Source: Clarireedia homoeocarpa (taxonomy: Eukaryota > Ascomycota > Leotiomycetes > Helotiales > Rutstroemiaceae). From it: a DNA stretch of 64,000 nt. Made by a program: the position numbers and the translations under genes. The stretch covers positions 372,001 through 436,000 of the forward strand of contig LNKV01000015.1 in assembly GCA_001465935.1 (NCBI GenBank), written 5' to 3'. Shown here in pieces: positions 22,427-34,027 of this stretch (the first letter of the stretch is position 1; the number at the start of each line of letters is the position of its first letter). The notes under the pieces were generated by a model. The model was not told the DNA's origin. It saw only the letters and a program-made list of their open reading frames with translations, and ran no database searches.

Positions 22427-25361
22427 ATGACTGCCCCTCACCAGCAACAGCAACGGCCGGGTAAGGTGAAAAAGGACTTCCATCACCCGTACACGCCGTA
22501 CGAGATCCAGGAAACGTTTATGCAGACGGTGTATGATGTGCTTGAGGAGGGGAAGATTGGGATTCTGGAGAGCCCGACGGGGACGGGGAAGAGTTTGAGT
22601 TTGATTTGTGGGGCGATGACTTGGTTGAGGGAGTGGAAGGGGAGGGAATGGGTCGGGTTGTGGGAGGAGGGTGGTGCGGGGGGGAAGGGTAGGGGGAGGG
22701 AGGAGGGAGGAAATGGCGCGCGGATGGAGATTGGTTTTGACGAGGAAGAGGAAGAGGAAGAGGAAGATGAACCGGATTGGATTAGGGATGCGGCGAGGGA
22801 GAGGATGAAAAAGGAGATGTTGAGGAAGAGGGAAGATTTGGAGGGGAGGTTAAGAAGGGTCAGGGAAAAGGAGAGAAGAGAGATGGATAAGATGAATGGG
22901 ATTGGGAGAGGATCAAAAAGGAGGAAGATGGGTGGTGATGATGGCCAGAATGGGGTTGAAAAGGATGAGGAGAATTTTGTACTGGATGATTGGGATAGTG
23001 ATGCTGAAGCTGGCGGAAATGCAAAGACTGGTGATGAAGCGGTATTTTCAAAGGAGACTTTGGAATTGATGGAAGCTGTTGGGATGCGCGCGAGGAAAAT
23101 TGAAGAGGAGGAAGATGATGTAGATGAGATGAAGGTGCATCCACCCTGAACCCCCCTTCAATCTAAATATTAACAAAGCATAGATCTTCTACTGCTCCAG
23201 AACGCATTCCCAACTAACCCAATTCATCAACGAACTCCGCCGCGTCAACTTTCCCCCCTCCATTCCCCCCTCCGATCTCGCACAAAGCCCCTCGACCGAC
23301 CTCTCTGAACCCATCAAACATCTCACCCTCGGCTCCCGCAAGAATCTCTGCATCAACCCCAAAGTCAATACTCTCTCCTCCGTAACCGTTATCAATGAGC
23401 GCTGCGCTGAACTACAACAGTCCTCCACCCCGGGCGAGCAAAAATGTCCGCATCTTCCCACCAAAGATAACAAACCCCTCGTACATACCTTCCGCGACCA
23501 TGCGCTCGCCACCATCCGCGACATCGAAGACATGGGTTCCCTAGGCAAAGAACTCTCCATCTGTCCGTACTATGCATCCCGCGCGGCGATCAAGCCCGCG
23601 GAGATCGTCACCCTGCCGTATCCATTGCTGTTGCAGAAGAGCGCCAGAGAGGCGCTGGGGATTAGTTTGAAGGGTCATGTGGTGATTATTGACGAGGCGC
23701 ATAATTTGATGGATGCGATTTCAGGCATCTATGGGTCGGAGATTAGTCTGAGGGAGTTGAGACTGGGGAGGGAGATGCTGGGAGCGTATTTGAAGAAGTT
23801 TGCGAAGAGGTTGATGGGGAAGAATAGGGTTTATGTGGCGCAGGTGGTGAGGGTGGTGGATAGTTTGGTAGGGTATTTAGAGGGGAAGTTGGAGGGGAAG
23901 GTGGGTTTGCTCTTCGTTTCTTTTCTTCTTTCTTTGGAGCTAACCTCTTTTTGTGGAAGAATGAGATTTGGGTTGGAAGATGGGCTAATTTGATTGCAGG
24001 AAATGGACGGAGTAGTCGATGAAAAGGAACTCCTAGCAGGAAAAGGTGTCGATCAAATCAATCTCTTCAAACTAATCCGCTACCTCCAAGAAAGTAAACT
24101 CGCCCGCAAAATCGAATCCTACGCAACCCACACCGCGAACGAACCTCCCTCTACCTCCACTAACAAACCCACCCCCCGAAAGCCACCCTCCACCACCCCC
24201 GTCCTCCACACCATAACCTCCCTCCTGCACTCCCTCACCCACCCCACAACCGAAGGACGACTCTTCTTCAGTAAACCCGTTCCCCCCACTCCGTCCTCAG
24301 CCCTCATCTCCCTAAAATTTCTCCTCCTCGACCCCTCCCCGCACCTCTCCTCCCTCCTCTCCCTCCCACGCGCCCTCCTCCTCGCCGGCGGAACCATGTC
24401 CCCCTTCTCAACCTACACCACGCATCTCTTTCCCTCTGTGCCACCCTCCCGCATCACCACCCTCTCCTGCGGCCACGTCGTGCCGAAGGAGAACCTCTTC
24501 GTTGGGATCGTGAGCCGCGGGCCGACAGGCAGGGAACTGCGATTCGATTTTAAGAATCGCGGGGATGCAGCCATTTTAGAGGAGCTGGGGAGGGTATTGC
24601 TGAATGTTTGCACGGTAGTAGGGGGCGGAGGAGGGGTGGTGGTGTTTTTCCCGAGTTACAAGTTCCTCGCAGATGTCATCACACACCTATCTCTTCCTCC
24701 TTCCAACTCCAACTCCAACTCCAACCCCAGCACTCCCCACCCCAACTCCCTCCTCCACCGCCTCCAGCAGAAAAAACCCCTCTTCACCGAGACCAAATCC
24801 GACACAAGCGACAGCATCCTCGCCGCCTACAGCGCTAGCATCGCCGCGGGCAAAGGCGGCTTACTGTTTAGCGTGGTGGGCGGGAAATTAAGCGAGGGGA
24901 TCAATTTCTCGGACGACCTAGGGCGATGCGTGGTGCTTGTTGGGCTGCCGTATCCGAACGCGGCGACGGCGGAGTGGCGCGCGAGGGGGGAGTGGGTGGT
25001 GGAGGGGACGGTGGCGAGGTTGCGTGGCAAGGGAGAGCGAGAAGAAGAAGCCCGCAGGATCGGACAAGCAGAAGCGAGGGACTTCTACGAAAACACGTGT
25101 CTGCGGGCGGTGAACCAGAGCGTGGGGAGAGCGATCCGGCATCGTGCGGATTGGGCGGGGATTCTGCTGGTGGATACGAGGTTTAGGGGGGAGAGGGTGA
25201 GGGGGAAGCTGGCGGGGTGGGTGGGGAGGAGGATTCCCGGGATGCAGGAAGGTGCAAGGGATGGGAATGGGTTACTGGAGGAGGAAGCGTTTGGGAGGTT
25301 GGTGGGGAGGTTGGGCGCGTTTGTTAGGGGAAGGAGAGGAGGGGGGAGGGATAATGTATAG
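22427..25361 (+). CDS. chl1: ATP-dependent DNA helicase Chl1 (DDX11 family, Fe-S XPD-like)
   Basis: Helicase required for sister-chromatid cohesion and replication-fork stability. Exons are 22427-23134, 23184-23900 and 24000-25361, giving 928 residues. The start MTAPHQQQQRPGKVKKDFHH leads into the family-type FHHPYTPYEIQ. Motif I is SPTGTGKSLSL (about residue 50). A Glu/Arg-rich insert follows. IFYCSRTHSQL (motif Ia) begins exon 2. The Fe-S cysteines appear as LCIN, ERCAEL, QKCPHL and ICPYYASR, then VVIIDEAHNLMD (motif II), GLPYPNA, and QSVGRAIRHRADW (motif VI). Intron 1 (49 bp) has a weak GTGCAT donor but is required by the frame and by the conserved sequence. Exon 1 is purine-rich and part of exon 3 is C-rich on the same strand. 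Poly(A)/TA DNA follows the stop. Confidence 0.94.
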
Positions 25362-25384
25362 CTGATTATACCATGTATATAGCG

Positions 25385-25390
<6 letters not shown>

Positions 25391-25435
<45 letters not shown>

Positions 25436-25440
25436 TATAT
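25391..25440. repeat. Poly(A) followed by (TA)n
   Basis: A run of about 29 A residues is followed by about ten TA units, starting 30 bp after the chl1 stop codon. It is a simple repeat in the 3' flank. Confidence 0.9.
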
Positions 25441-25714
25441 GCGAGGCTGACTGTAATAAAACAGATCTTATATCCTATTCCATTCCACTCGTATCACCAT
25501 ATACACTCAATCTAGTTAGTCATTTCACTAACCAACTAACCCCAAGAAACCAGTCTGCTCGCCCCGATTTACAAATTGGCCTTATATCCTAAAGGTTAAA
25601 TCCTGCTGTACATATTTATTCCCCTTCTTTCCCTTCTTACCCAACTCCTTCACATCCCGCATACCACTCTCTCACTCATCCTCCTCCCATGCATGTTACA
25701 ACTACGGATTCCCT

Positions 25715-28044
25715 CTAGAGTATTTCCTCCTCCGCATCTGCATCTGCATCTGTACTTTCGCTCTTCTCCCTTTTGATCGCGCGGCGTCTGTTGCCGCCGA
25801 TGCCGGTGCCGATGTCTTTGTTGATTCGGCGTTTGGTGGTGGCGGCGGCGGTGGTGGTGGAAGGGGTGAGAGTGGGTTTGGAGGTGAAGGGGGAAGAAGA
25901 AGGCGCTTTCTTTAGTAGCTCGGTGGAGCTGTAGAGGGAGGCTTTGATGTTGTGTTCGTTTTGGGAGTTGAGGCCGAGGTAGGTGTATGCGTCTGTGAGG
26001 GGGGTGATGTTAGTGAGGTGGTGGTGGAGGGGGGGGGGAGAGGAGGTAGGTTGGGGAGGAAGTGGTGGAGATGGATCATTGATTTTGGAGGATTGGGGGG
26101 GGAGAAAAGGGAATGGGTAGGAGCAGGTGGCGGTTGGTGGATTTGGGATTTTCAGGGTAAGGAGTTCGTGATTGGGTCGAAGAAGGGTTGGGTGTGATAT
26201 GAGGATGAGGGGGATAGGAATGGAGGGAACGTGGAGGGAGGGGAATGGAGATGGGGAGGTTGGGAAGGGAGAAAAGAAACAGATACTGTAAAGAAAAATG
26301 TGAGGCGTAGCTGCGTAACTTCGAATGCTAGTGACAATTGAAACTATAAACCACCCTTACTACCTTGACCGCCATCTACCCATCACCACAAAACCCAGGA
26401 AATTACATAAACTCAGTGTAAAGGGAAGAAGAAAATGGACATACCACACTTATAATAAATCCCCTGTTTACCACTACTCTCCACCAAGCCTAGTTCTTTC
26501 AAAGCCTTCAGCACACGTATAACATCAGGCATGTTCGAGAAGTCTTCCGTGTAGATGCAGATGAGCCGGGATTTGGATGTGTTGTAGGGATCTCGGGGTG
26601 CGCATTTCGCAGCTATGCCGAGGGAATTGGTGGATGTGGCGGTGGCGATTCGGGACCATGTTTCGGGGAGAGTGGTGGGTGGAACAAATAGCATCCACTG
26701 GAGACGAGTAGTTAGTTGAGGGCGTTGGGAGAAGTGGAAGGAAGGATAGGATGAGGTGAACGTAGGATGTGGATTGGAGAAGAATGGGAATTAGAGAAGG
26801 TTTGAGTGAAGGCAACTGGAAGCGACGGAAACTTGGGGAGAGGATTTGATGTGGTGCAAGCAGATTTGTAGAACATAGAGTAAAAGAAAAAGACGAAAGG
26901 AGAGGTGGAATATATTTAAGATGAGGGTAAGCGGGGCTCTCCGGTGCAGAAATAAGACATTGATGATGACACGTTAGAAATGATTGAACAACCCAAAGAT
27001 TTTATAGCTTAGATTCTCTGGGACGTTTTTTCTTTTTTGGCAAAAGTGCTGAGCTACAGCACATTGACCCTAATCGGTTTGCTTTTCCTGTGGTAGAAGA
27101 TGGGGAGGGGAGGGGAAAAGGATACAACATAGCCTTAAAGGAAGGAAAACACATACCTTCCCAGTCGTACACTGGGTCTCTTTGGCCGTATCAAGTATTT
27201 CCTGCACAATACTTTCCTTTTCATTATTAAAAATTTGTGTAATAGTGGAAGCTGCTTTGCCCTCGTTTGCTTTTTCAATCTCATGCCGGACGGTTGTGAG
27301 GTTGTTGAGGAGAGTCGTCCCTCTTTCAACGAATTCCCACAAACTGCACACAAAACCGTGTATTAGTCACTCATACCTACGGAAGATCTAGATAATATCT
27401 TTGATAAAGTAAGAGGGAATATTCACCGACTGCCCTCTCCAGGCGGCGCCTCCTCATTCGCAGCAACAGCAACAGGAGCTTTCCGAAAAGGATTTGCGAC
27501 ATAGATCCATGGGATAGAATCGGACCTCAATGTGGTGACGGGAGGCAATCGTTGGAGGAAGTCAGTGATGGTTTCTCCTAGTTGCCATGCGCAGGGATCG
27601 CCGGCATAAGGATTGTATAATTCGGTGCTTTCCTTGTGAGCGGATGCTTTTATGGCGGCATTTATGTCGGCTTGCTCGGTCAGAGTGAGTTCATGGTGCG
27701 TCCAATATTCGACAGGCGAAAAAGAAGCAGCGCAGGTGTTAAAGTGAGATTTGGTTGAGGCATCACCTGATGACTGAGTTAGATATGTTGATGGTGTGGT
27801 AGTGTGGACCTGGGACGGAAGAGGGGAGTGAACCGTAGAAATCTGATTCATCGGATAGGTATCCTTCATCTCCAGAAACAGCCTTCCCATTCGCGTTTTC
27901 CATTACCATTTTTCTGGTAGATACAAGCTCAACCCCTTTGCTTGCCGGCTGACGTGTCGTCGAGAGACTGCGAACGGATCCACTGATGGAGAAAACGCGA
28001 GTGTTGAAAAACGGGTTTGAGCGTGACAAAAAGAACCTCAACAT
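25715..28044 (-). CDS. DUF1917 (Bles03/C11orf68-like) protein with possible mitochondrial presequence
   Basis: Function unknown. Exons, read on the minus strand, are 28044-27834, 27766-27427, 27343-27157, 26697-26445 and 25992-25715, giving about 422 residues. Family signatures are YLSDESDFYGDAS early on, WMLFVPP, SLGIAAKCAPRD, ICIYTEDFSNMPDVIRVL, GIYYKCDAYTYLGLNSQNEH. The C-terminus is basic and then acidic. The first ATG (28044) gives an Arg/Ser/Phe-rich, acid-free start (MLRFFLSRSNPFFNTRVF) like a mitochondrial targeting signal; a second start near 27909 (MVMENANG) would remove it. Exon 1's donor (GTTCAC at 27833, or GTCCAC about 20 bp later) is uncertain. Introns 3 (459 bp) and 4 (452 bp) are long for this genome and contain low-complexity DNA. 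Confidence 0.8.
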
Positions 28045-28819
28045 GATCACTGGACCAAAGTTCGGATGATATTAATAACAAAGGACAGCCTTGCCAAATA
28101 GTTAAGTATAATTTTGAGAACTGGAAGGGCAATGATGTGGAATAAATCCTCATGCACAACACCGTATGCACCATAGACGTTGACGCACGGGCCTCGTTGT
28201 TTCTTGTCTTCTGCTTGCTTGCTTCAAGACGATGATGATTAACGCAAGCTTGGATTATGTATGCAGATTTGCACCAATACTAGAATAAAACAGGTGTCAG
28301 GAGAGCCATCCTCCCATTCACTACAGTCCCTGTTTGGTAGATTTGATCTTACATGCTGCTCGTACCACCTTCAAACAATGCATCGTTCATGCCATTGGCC
28401 ATCATCCTTGTCGGCGAATATGTGGACGACGAATCATATGGTGAGGTGTGATAGATGAATGGAGAACTGATTCTCCCCGAAACATCTTCAAGATGCATAC
28501 GAACTGCCTTCTTGGAGGTAATTGCTTCTGAATGCATCATTTTTGGTTGTTTTGGATCTCAATGAGAAGAAGTCGTAGGCAATGGCGTCCCTTGTGGCTG
28601 AAAAGTGGCGGTGCAGTTCACACAACTTTTCTTCTCGTCCCGTGTACTGCTTGTACATACCTGCACAGCAATATTTCCAGCTTAGGTAGGCTGGAAGGAT
28701 AAGACTTTCACACAGGGAGCTGAGAGAACTGTCTGTGAGGGCTTCGGAAGTCAAGTCGGAAAGCGGAAGGTCTCCTCATTGACGAGAAAGCTTCTTGTTC
28801 ATGAGGACTTGGATCCGCA
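28045..28819. other. Intergenic, divergent promoters of the DUF1917 and dph7 genes
   Basis: Short frames on both strands lack family resemblance or splice support. I see nothing else in it. Confidence 0.55.
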
Positions 28820-30320
28820 ATGCTTGAAAAGATCGAGAACCTCGATGTCGACCTTTTAGATCTACCACCAAGTTGTATCGAATTCTGGCCAGATAACCAT
28901 TCATGGCTTATTGTTGGAACATATGAGCTAGATAAAAGTGAAGATCCGGCTAGGACTGGAGAAAAACGATTGCAGCACAGCGATGTAGACATAAGACCAT
29001 TCACCTACTGGGAGGGCAGTGTTACCTCGGGGCTTTTGAGCTTCCACAACTACTCCAGACCAGATCAGGCCAGTTCTGCCGATGACAATGAAAGCTATGA
29101 TGATGACGGCAAGTATGAAGAGAACCAAGAATCTGGGAACCAGACACAGCCATCCACTCTCCAAGAACGAAATGGAAGTTTGATGCTTTATAATCTTCAA
29201 AATGGCGCACTGTAAGTTACTAGTCCCGCTTTTATGGGAGTTAGGCTAAGTTTAAACCAGGAAACTTCATCAGTCCCGTCCATATCCCTACGGCGCCATA
29301 TATGATCTTCATTTCTGTCCCACAGAGCCAGATCTCTTCGCTGTATCTTCTAGTACCGGAAGAATATCCTTCTTCAGAATACAGGATAACGGCAATCCCG
29401 TCCCAGACATAGTGCATATCAAGACCTGGAAAGTTTTTGATGACTCCGTTCTCATTACCTATTTCGCATGGTGTCCTCTGCCGCAGGCAGAAGGCACGAA
29501 ATCTCTGGTCATAGCTGCTTCAACTGGAGTCATTCAGCTGATCACTGTTACTGGAAACTTGAGGCTCGATTCCTCTGGTAATGATTTGAGGTGCCAGAGG
29601 GAAGAACCAGCAATATCGTTGCATTCATTGAAAGTACCATACGTCGGCGAAGAACCTCAATATGCCTATTGCTGTGTCTGGAATCCAGCCCCGGGAGGAC
29701 TGAGCAACAATTTCTCCGGAGTATTCTCAGGCGGGGATGATTCAAAGCTAAGAACAGGCATACTAGGATCTTCCATGGAAGCAGACGATAACTTCCACCA
29801 CTATCTTCCTACCACCTTTTCTGGACACGATGCAGCTGTGATATCGATACTCCCCCTTCCATGCGTAGACAAGAGATGGATCCTCCTCACAGGTAGTTAC
29901 GATAACAAAGTACGAATACTCACGATGGACTGGGATTCTCAGACGAAGCAGAAATCAATCGACGTTTCAGCAATACTCGATGTGGGCGGTGGAGCATATC
30001 GCCTTGAGTTTCTTCAAGACTATACTTCTCAACCAACACAGCACAGTAATCTTCATTTCCAGGTCCTCGCAACCTGCATGGAGGCCGGAGTGAAGATCCT
30101 CGATATTCAGAGAAATGAGGGTACATGGAACATAAATATCATAGCTAGCGCCGACATCGAAGCTTCTAAATCTCACACGCCAGGTAATACAACCCAGCTC
30201 TGCTATGCCAGTGCTGTACAGCAACTCGCAGGTAGCGACGACATAATATTTGTTAGTTCTTGTTTCACAAAGAGACAGTTGGGTGTTTATAGGTTTTTAA
30301 GATCGTGGAAGATCCGATGA
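28820..30320 (+). CDS. dph7: Diphthine methylesterase homologue (Dph7/Rrt2/WDR85 WD40 protein)
   Basis: WD-repeat enzyme that removes a methyl group from diphthine on translation elongation factor 2, the step that lets diphthamide synthesis finish. Exons are 28820-29211 and 29261-30320 (49-bp intron, GTAAGT donor), giving 483 residues. The opening LDLPPSCIEFWPDNHSWLIV and GTYEL match the usual N-terminal blade of this family. Later blades include YDLHFCPTEPDLFAVSSSTG, the GGDDSKLRTG strand and ILLTGSYDNKVRILTMD. An acidic loop (residues about 80-110, SADDNESYDDDGKYEEN) lengthens the protein relative to yeast Rrt2 (387 residues). It is convergent with the alpha-COP gene, with 244 bp between stop codons. 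Confidence 0.82.
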
Positions 30321-30564
30321 TTAAGTATTTTAGAAACTATAACTGCTCTAAATTACTTCGCCGCGAATCTGATTGTCTCGCAAGGACTCACTGTGCCCCT
30401 TTACTTGTCTGCCTGCCAAACGGAACACCTTTTCTAAGATATAACCACCACCAATTCTCCTCACACATAAGGGAACACTCCGTACAAGTAAACAAGACTT
30501 TTCCTGCATAAGTAGATTTTTATTCTCTATTCTCCTGTTAAGCAACCTGAATCTAAAAAGAAAA

Positions 30565-33381
30565 CTACTCTTCCTCCAGATCCTGGTCCTCAGCGACGCC
30601 TTCTTCTAAGCCAGCAGAGTCTTCAACTTCCCCAAGCAGCGCCTTCTCAAAGAATGACTGAGAGGTTGCCTTTGTTGGCCAGTTGGCCTTGTACGTGGGT
30701 ACGATGGTTTTTGGTTTAGGGGAAGTCAGTGGAGACCCAGTTGATGGTAATGAAAGTTGTTCTTCAGTGACACCTGTAGCTTCGAGAATAGCTTCGCATT
30801 CATGGGTGAGACCATGAGACTTTGCAGTCATATAAGCAAGAGGATCTGATTTGGTAGATTAGCTTCTGTGGTAGGTAGAGGAGAGTAGTATAAACTTACA
30901 CAGATTGATTTCTTTGAGCATTTGTATCCTGTCTTCAACGTCTCCAAGATATAACGCATTTTGGAATCGAGCAGTGTAATCACCACGGTGCTCTGCAATC
31001 TTGGCCATCTTTGTAAGTTTTGCCTCGTCTCCGGTGGCTAGGTAAAGGAAGGATAATTTGTCGAATTGTCGCAGTTTCTTGTAGGTCATTTCAACGATTT
31101 GGTGGTTACCATGGGCAAGCGCTTCGGTCGTCAGCCTTGACCAAAGCTTGGGTTTATCGAGTTGCTTAGCCATTTCGACAGCGACTTCTAAGTTTCCGCA
31201 CTCGATAGCCAATTCAAATCGAGTTTGAGGATCTTGAACGAACTGCAAAGCAATCTCCGGATAACCCTTCTTCTGGAGATAAGAGATGATACTTTGTCCA
31301 ACGAGACTTGAATTTTTGATAATCTGGAGCATTTCTTCATAATCGCGCTTGACAACTGCAAGCTTGAACCTATACTCCGTAGGATCGATGGTCAGAACCT
31401 TAGGCTTGGCATTTCGATCTAAACAATAGACAGCGTGTGCTTTCACTCGCACAAGGTAGACTGTCTGATCTAATGTTCGCACAATTCCATTATCACCGTT
31501 CAAGAGAGTGTACTTGATATGGTTGAGAGTCGAATAGAGTAGAACACCCGCTTCGTCCCAGGTTGCGCTCTTGATTCGAATAGTCTCATGCAGGGAGCTA
31601 ACTTGTTCCAGAGTTTTTGTAACAATAGTGACGTTATGCTTGCTCAACAAGGCTGCGTAGAGACCATCATTTGACCAAACCACATACTTGACTCCGTTAA
31701 CAGTGAGCTCGGCAGTCGTCTTCTTCTGCTGGATGTCGTGAAGATGTACGGCAGTAGGTGTGATTAGAAGGATGTTGCCCGTTCCGCCATAATAAATGTC
31801 AGTGGTTCCATGCGGAGGCTTGATGGTTTCGGTGGTTGAATCCGAGAGGTCTTTGATGTCGATTTGCTGGTTCGAAGCGTTGAACACTGCAAATCGATCT
31901 CGTGCCACAAAGACCGCAGAACTTCCCTGGCCACGCTTTGTGTCATTGGAGTCCATACCACCAGATCCATCGCGAGGAAGGTTGATTAATTCGTACGAGC
32001 CACCATCCGCCGGGGAAGTTACCAGGACAGCTCTTTCTGCGGGGTTATAGGAAAGTGATCTAGGTGGGACCCAGGGGCTGCCAAGTTTCTTCAATGTTAA
32101 AAGCGTCGGACTTTCAATATTTTTCTGAAAGTCATAAGATCTAACGTGCTTATCCTTCGTAATAAAGAAGAGATTATTTTGGTGGAAGGCAGAAGCGGGG
32201 CGCTCTCGCTCGAGCTTGAAAACCATCACACCATTGTCGTGGCCAGCAGCGAAAAGGTTTATCTCCGGATGAGCAGCAATAACCCAAAATCGTTCATTTT
32301 CTCGCTTGAACGACTGAACCGAAATGCGCTTGTTCAAATCCCATACACGGATGGTCTTATCTTCACTAACCGACAAGATCAGATCTTGGTGAGGATGGAA
32401 CAAACATCCAGATGCATTCTGGAAATGTCCACGACAAGTGTCAACTTCCCAGGCCTTTGTTTCGCTCATTCGCCATAATTTCACCAGTCGATCATCACCG
32501 GCGGACACGATCAATGGTAATGTCGGATGGAAAGCTACCCAATTGACACCTCGGTCGTGGCCCTCAAGCACAAATTTGACAACTGCGTCAGTGTTTCCAA
32601 ACATATCTGCCTGAGCCTGGTTTCCTCTCGACATTTGATCTTCGAACGTCATCGATGTCGGCGCCGAATGTTTTTTCCGGAGCCCAGAAATATCCCACAC
32701 CCTAACGGACTGATCGAGGGAAGCAGACACTACCAAATCTTCTTTCGGATGGAACTGTGCGCACATTGTATAGTGGTTATGGCCCGTCATAGTGCAGACT
32801 AGAAAAAAGGTTAACTTAAATATGGAGGCACAATGGCGACTTGAACATACTTAAAGAGCGGTTTTGCCAGTTCCATATTCTGATTGTCTGATCATCAGAG
32901 CTGGAGATGATCCAAGGGAGTTCATGATGGAAAAAGACTGTGCGAACATAGTCGAGGTGACCGTTCAGAGTAAACAGACATCTGCGAGTCTGATATGACC
33001 AGACCTTAATCTTGTAATCATCTCCTCCAGAGACGAAGAGGGGTTGTGTTTTGTGAAAGTCGATTCCTCGAACAGGACCATCGTGCTCCTCAAATCTATC
33101 AATCAATGTTCCCATTCGATAATCCCATAGCTGAATAGTCGAAGAATGTAGTGAAACTAAAATCCATGGTCTTAGGAGGTTATTAGATGTAGGTGCTGGG
33201 AAGGCTTTATATGGACGAACCGTTTAGGATGGAACGCGATTCCTTTTGCTCTGGATGACTTTGACTCGAACTTTGGTGACGGTTAGCAGTCAAAATTCTG
33301 TGACCAAGTATAGACAAATCCCAGAATATAGAAGCCACAACGCACCTTTGTTAGCATATTGGGAGAGGATGAGGATGCCAT
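30565..33381 (-). CDS. Coatomer subunit alpha (alpha-COP/Ret1), lacking the C-terminal domain
   Basis: Scaffold subunit of the COPI coat, which returns cargo from Golgi to ER. Exons on the minus strand are 33381-33346, 33270-33221, 33170-32851, 32798-30900 and 30845-30565, giving 861 residues. Two WD40 propellers are present: GIAFHPKRPWILVSLHSSTI, EEHDGPVRGIDFHKTQPLFV, SGGDDYKIKVW, MTGHNHYTMCAQFHP, then GHDRGVNWVAFHPTLP. The helical solenoid follows, with DVEDRIQMLKEINLYPLAYM and VPTYKANWPTKATSQSFFEK. The protein then stops after an acidic GVAEDQDLEEE. Alpha-COP is normally about 1200 residues; the roughly 350-residue C-terminal domain that binds epsilon-COP is absent. Neither the remaining 244 bp to dph7 nor the other frames encode it. 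Confidence 0.93.
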
Positions 33382-34027
33382 ATTGACCGACGCTTGGAAT
33401 AACGATCAATCGTAGGCTTCGCGCATGAAGTGAATTGGAAAAAGAATTGGCTCTTTCCTGGGGCGATGAGTATGAAGTTCCGACGCACAGCTTAAGAGGA
33501 GAGGGACATGAGAAAGAATCGGTGGCAGGTGTGTGCGCGTGGTATTAAAGTAGAGTACAAAGGGTAGTCAATAGCACTGAATTTCGAAAGTGTGAAATGC
33601 GACGTTGCTGTTTCCCACATTTCAGGCACTAACACCTAGATTGACGAGGCCGCCACTTAAAACGTACCAGAAGCTTCATCAGCCACAGGAGCTTGTATGG
33701 ATCCCTTGTGAAATCTGGTTGGAGCTCTGGAATTTGTGGAAATCTGTCCCTAATCAAAGACGTCAGTTTCCTTTCAGCCTTGTCTAAGAAAACACGTTGG
33801 TGGCATTGATATTTGACGCTTCTTAAATTGCGGGGAGCTTTCTCGATATTTGTACTATACTATACTGCCCGTACTTCGAATACATTTGAATTCACCCAAT
33901 CTCAGTTTCTTTAGCCATTGTGTCGTTCGGAACCGTGTTTTAAAGCTCTTGCCAGAAACCATCTCTAACACCATCGATGAGGATATCTTGAGCTACCCCA
34001 GACTTCACTGCAAAGTCGATGATCAAG
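33382..34027. promoter_or_regulatory. Divergent promoter region of alpha-COP and UGGT genes
   Basis: 646 bp separate two secretory-pathway genes transcribed away from each other. I found no clear motif I would name; a 33605-33787 open frame is not supported as a gene. Confidence 0.45.

Noticed and set aside
22277..24397. Antisense frames across chl1
   Set aside because: Low-complexity shadows; the sense strand has the full set of helicase motifs and consistent introns.
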